Assembly (NCBI GenBank): GCA_029238935.1
Contig: JAQZBN010000042.1
Location: 1-33,225 of the forward strand
DNA: 33,225 nucleotides
Direction: 5' to 3'
DNA from: Herbinix sp.
GTDB lineage: Bacteria; Bacillota; Clostridia; Lachnospirales; Lachnospiraceae
Shown here: in pieces, positions 31,139 through 33,225 of the stretch
How the letters are laid out: each line of letters starts with the position of its first letter
How positions within the stretch are numbered: position 1 is the stretch's first letter
Translations under genes and position numbers: made by a program
The notes under the pieces: generated by a model
What the model was told of the DNA's origin: nothing
The model's input: only the letters and a program-made list of their open reading frames with translations
The model's database searches: none

Positions 31139-31177
31139 ATACGCAAGAAATAGATCCATCGATCTAATCTTGCGTAT
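31139..31177 (-). terminator. Two-tier terminator of the DUF3243 gene
   Basis: The outer 10-bp stem (ATACGCAAGA / TCTTGCGTAT) holds an inner stem (TAGATC-CATC-GATCTA). On the minus strand it is followed by TTTTCAT. It lies 68 bp after the leftward stop codon. Confidence 0.7.
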
Positions 31178-31244
31178 AAATAATTTGGTCATTCAGTATG
31201 TTCTTGTAATTTGACCCGATAAAAAGTATTATATTTTCATTTGG

Positions 31245-31490
31245 TTATTTATCAACAATTTTTACAACAATCTTAGCTAAAACCTTTCGGTCATCTTCGT
31301 CTGCTGCATCCCACATTTCCTTTAAAAGCCTTTCCTCATCATTATGAGGATGAACATGGTCTGAAAGATAGGTCCCAACTTTTTCGGATATATTAGTTAT
31401 CGTCTTTTCAGACATTCCAACGGTTTCTCCAAGATCAACTGCTTTTCCAAGTGTCTTTTTCCAATCATGCCAGTTATCCATTATTTCCAT
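31245..31490 (-). CDS. DUF3243 domain-containing protein (YmfJ-like)
   Basis: An 81-residue soluble protein; ATG 31490 follows AGGAGG at 8 nt. It matches the DUF3243 pattern closely over its whole length: WHDWKKTLGKAVDLGETVGMS, a central VGTYLSDHVHPHNDEERLLKEMWDAA, and a final EDDRKVLAKIVVKIV helix. Bacillus YmfJ is the model member; the role is unknown, with small helical DNA- or protein-binding adaptors suggested only by size and charge. It is a single-gene leftward unit with its own terminator. Confidence 0.9.
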   Translation of the reverse strand: MEIMDNWHDWKKTLGKAVDLGETVGMSEKTITNISEKVGTYLSDHVHPHNDEERLLKEMWDAADEDDRKVLAKIVVKIVDK

Positions 31491-31684
31491 ATTAACTTCC
31501 TCCTTTTCATCTTATATATATTATTTATTTTTTGGACTAATATATGTAAGGTTAAATATTTTTTGTATTTAGCAGATTATAAAGGATTTTATAAATTATA
31601 CGGTATATATTTTTAACGCTTAGTTATAAAATTTAAAACTTTCCAAATACTAAGTTAAAATATAATTAGTTAGGAGATGCTATT

Positions 31685-32356
31685 TTGAAAAAGTTATTAT
31701 ACATTACCGTTAATTCAAAGCCGGAAAACTTGTCAGCAAGTAAAACTGTTGGAAGATCCTTCGTAAATAAGTTTATTGAAAAGTATCCTGAATTTCAGTT
31801 AGAAGAGTTGGACTTGTATAATGAACATATCCCCAGACTTGAATATGAGTATTTTGAAAGCAGAAATTGTATCGTAAATGAAGAAGCAACAAGCAAATTA
31901 CCCGAAAAAGAACAAAAGGAAGTTCATAAAATTGTAGAGTTGTGTAATCAATTTATAGAAGCAGATGTTTATGTAATAGCAGCACCTATATGGAGCTTAT
32001 CATTCCCTGCGCCGCTAAAGGAATATATAGATTGCATTGTACAAGCTCATAAGACAATTACTTTTCCTGAGAAAGGAGAAAAGCCGGAAGGGCTTCTAAA
32101 TGATAAATCTAGGACAGTAGTTTATGTTCAATCCTCAGGTGGTAATATAGCTTGGATGATGAGACCAATATTTAACAAAGGATTAGATTATATTGAAGAT
32201 ATAATGAAGTTTATAGGGATCAACCAATTTGAGAGACTCTTAGTAGATGGAACAGGTACTACGGAGGAGGAAAAAAGGACTGCTATTGAAAAAGCAAAAG
32301 AAAAAATTGATGGGATTATAGAAAAGATAGATGTGAAAGAGAGTATGTTAGTTTAG
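31685..32356 (+). CDS. FMN-dependent NADH-azoreductase / NAD(P)H dehydrogenase (quinone) family protein
   Basis: A 223-residue flavodoxin-like oxidoreductase. The start is TTG 31685, after TTAGGAGATG. Features are the N-terminal flavin-phosphate strand KKLLYITVNSKPENLSASKTVG, IPRLEYEY, the ADVYVIAAPIWSLSFPAPLKEYID flavin loop (P-I/M-W-x-x-S-x-P motif) and VVYVQSSGGNIAW near the isoalloxazine. These place it in the AzoR group, which reduces quinones, azo dyes or other electrophiles with NAD(P)H via FMN. Length is usual. No regulator sits beside it; the HxlR/PPOX pair 1.5 kb upstream is of similar theme but not linked by transcription. Confidence 0.92.
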   Translation: MKKLLYITVNSKPENLSASKTVGRSFVNKFIEKYPEFQLEELDLYNEHIPRLEYEYFESRNCIVNEEATSKLPEKEQKEVHKIVELCNQFIEADVYVIAAPIWSLSFPAPLKEYIDCIVQAHKTITFPEKGEKPEGLLNDKSRTVVYVQSSGGNIAWMMRPIFNKGLDYIEDIMKFIGINQFERLLVDGTGTTEEEKRTAIEKAKEKIDGIIEKIDVKESMLV

Positions 32357-32496
32357 ATGAGGTAAAATGGTAAATTCAATCTTCATTTTCTATGCCGGAA
32401 ACCTTGGATAAGTATACAAAAAAGAGAGTCTGAAAACATTGATAATACTTGATTTCATGAAATGTGAAGATATAAAGTGAATAGTTCTACTTAATT

Positions 32497-32539
32497 TACC
32501 TCTTGGTATGTATCTGGAAGCATATCAAGGGGTATTTTT
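32497..32539 (+). terminator. Intrinsic terminator after the azoreductase-like gene
   Basis: TACCTCTTGGTATG pairs (with G-T pairs) with CATATCAAGGGGTA, followed by T5 and ATT. It lies 140 bp after the stop codon. Confidence 0.8.
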
Positions 32540-32569
32540 ATTATTCTAAGTATTTTTATATGTTTTGTA

Positions 32570-32613
32570 TTGACATTACAACTAACATATGTTAATTATA
32601 ACATATGTTAGTT
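32570..32613 (+). promoter_or_regulatory. Promoter overlapped by a duplicated palindrome (candidate repressor operator)
   Basis: TTGACA (32570-32575) is followed by two copies of the 12-bp self-palindrome TAACATATGTTA separated by ATTA; including flanks AAC and GTT the whole 34 bp (32580-32613) is one perfect inverted repeat. A -10 of TTAATT (17-nt spacing) or TATAAC (21-nt) lies inside it. Such arrays are typical of TetR- or MarR-type repressors. Confidence 0.6.
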
Positions 32614-32784
32614 TTGAGATATCATTATGGGTAATACATAAGAGATGTTAAGTCATAAGCTAATGACAGGATATGATTCACAAAGATGAAGCAAGATTTT
32701 ACTTTATTCACTTGTCCGGAAATAATTGATAAATATCACCAGACATAAATAATTTATAGACGAAAGAAAAAGGAGGAAATGGAA

Positions 32785-33225
32785 ATGAAAAATAATAATG
32801 CATATAAGACACAACGTGGTAGAGATGAAATATTTAAGTATTATGACATGCTACTAGAAAAGCTTACAATACCTTATAAGAAGTTAAATTTTCCCACACG
32901 CCATGGTAATACCTTTGTTATAGCTGCAGGGGAGATTTCTGCACCGCCGATGATTTTACTCCATGGGAGCAGCATGAATTCTTGCATGTGGATCAGTGAT
33001 ATTAAAAAGTATTGTCTTACCTACAGGGTATATGCACTTGATATACCAGGCGAGGCAGGAAGAAGTGATGAGAAACAGCTGCCATTTACTACATCAGATT
33101 TGGATGACTGGCTTTTTGATGTGTTCAATGTATTATCAATAGACAAGGCTGTTTTGATGGGAGCATCCTTAGGCGCTTGGTTGTCAGCTAAATTTGCTAT
33201 AAAATACCCAGAAAAAATAGATAAA
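32785..33225 (+). CDS. Alpha/beta hydrolase (3' end beyond window)
   Basis: The first 147 residues of an open gene that runs off the right edge. ATG 32785 lies 8 nt after AGGAGG; an ATG at 32779 is too close to it. The fold is clear: strand MILLHGSSMN (oxyanion-hole His60-Gly61), YRVYALDIPGEAGRSD and the nucleophile elbow LMGASLGAWLSAKFA with Ser128 in G-x-S-x-G. The acid and His of the triad must lie past the window. The N-terminal ~30 residues (FKYYDMLLEKLTIPY) resemble carboxylesterase or haloalkane-dehalogenase-like proteins in this family; the substrate is unknown. A duplicated palindrome about 170 bp upstream suggests repressor control. Confidence 0.85.
   Translation, partial: MKNNNAYKTQRGRDEIFKYYDMLLEKLTIPYKKLNFPTRHGNTFVIAAGEISAPPMILLHGSSMNSCMWISDIKKYCLTYRVYALDIPGEAGRSDEKQLPFTTSDLDDWLFDVFNVLSIDKAVLMGASLGAWLSAKFAIKYPEKIDK

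Noticed and set aside
32686..32748. 20-codon ORF (MKQDFTLFTCPEIIDKYHQT) upstream of the hydrolase
   Set aside because: No ribosome site before its ATG; chance frames of this length are common in AT-rich DNA.
1..33225. CRISPR arrays, tRNA/rRNA genes, complete insertion sequences or phage genes
   Set aside because: No regularly spaced repeats, no transposase or integrase domains and no rRNA/tRNA-like segments were found on either strand by eye.

Overview
The window looks like chromosome of a low-GC, endospore-forming anaerobic Firmicute, most like the Lachnospiraceae (Clostridium cluster XIVa, Lachnoclostridium/Anaerocolumna-like). The reasons are AT-rich DNA, strong AGGAGG ribosome sites, GTG/TTG starts, a YerC/TrpR-like regulator, DUF1836 and DUF3243 proteins, a CotJC-type manganese catalase and a CotF-like coat gene. 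This placement rests on protein-family recognition only; no 16S or other marker is present. No rRNA, tRNA, CRISPR array, phage or complete insertion sequence was seen.

Layout. 1-5.4 kb: the 3' end of an NMT1/THI5-like ABC binding-protein gene; a leftward pcrA with a small acidic membrane protein behind it; a DUF1836 gene behind a consensus sigma-A promoter; yerC; and a cysteine-rich repeat protein (SCGCRE repeats) with a sigma-K-like promoter. 5.6-11.5 kb: a large protein joining a degenerate RecA/KaiC-like domain to a pyruvate-phosphate-dikinase-type ATP-grasp domain, then a probable spore/detoxification cassette (Mn catalase, zinc alcohol/formaldehyde dehydrogenase, frameshifted CotF-like coat gene) and a metallo-beta-lactamase-fold hydrolase. 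11.5-15.7 kb: a thiamine operon under a TPP riboswitch with an intrinsic terminator: thiC-thiM-thiE-thiD. It makes the pyrimidine half, salvages the thiazole alcohol and couples the two; de novo thiazole genes are not here.

15.9-24.6 kb: AraC-type regulator with effector domain, amidase, DinB-like protein, divergent IlvD/Edd dehydratase, M3 oligopeptidase, and (leftward) an EamA-type transporter with a 27-histidine tail. 24.8-33.2 kb: DUF2892 membrane protein, ATC-hydrolase-like protein, 23S rRNA m5U methyltransferase preceded by an in-frame 14-codon leader ORF, Asp/Glu racemase lacking one catalytic Cys, a divergent PPOX flavoprotein/HxlR regulator pair with a candidate operator, GNAT-like protein, DUF3243 protein, AzoR-type flavoprotein, and the 5' part of an alpha/beta hydrolase gene running off the right edge behind a duplicated palindrome.

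Most genes are single-gene or two-gene units separated by intrinsic terminators. The points most worth a second look are the cysteine-rich protein with its sporulation-type promoter, the frameshifted CotF-like gene in the catalase cassette, the KaiC-like/PPDK-N fusion, the His-tailed transporter, the rlmD leader ORF, and several untested operators (LexA-like at pcrA, HxlR-type at 29.77 kb, duplicated palindrome at 32.6 kb). I did not find clear evidence of a wholly new multi-gene system. All assignments are by eye, without database searches.
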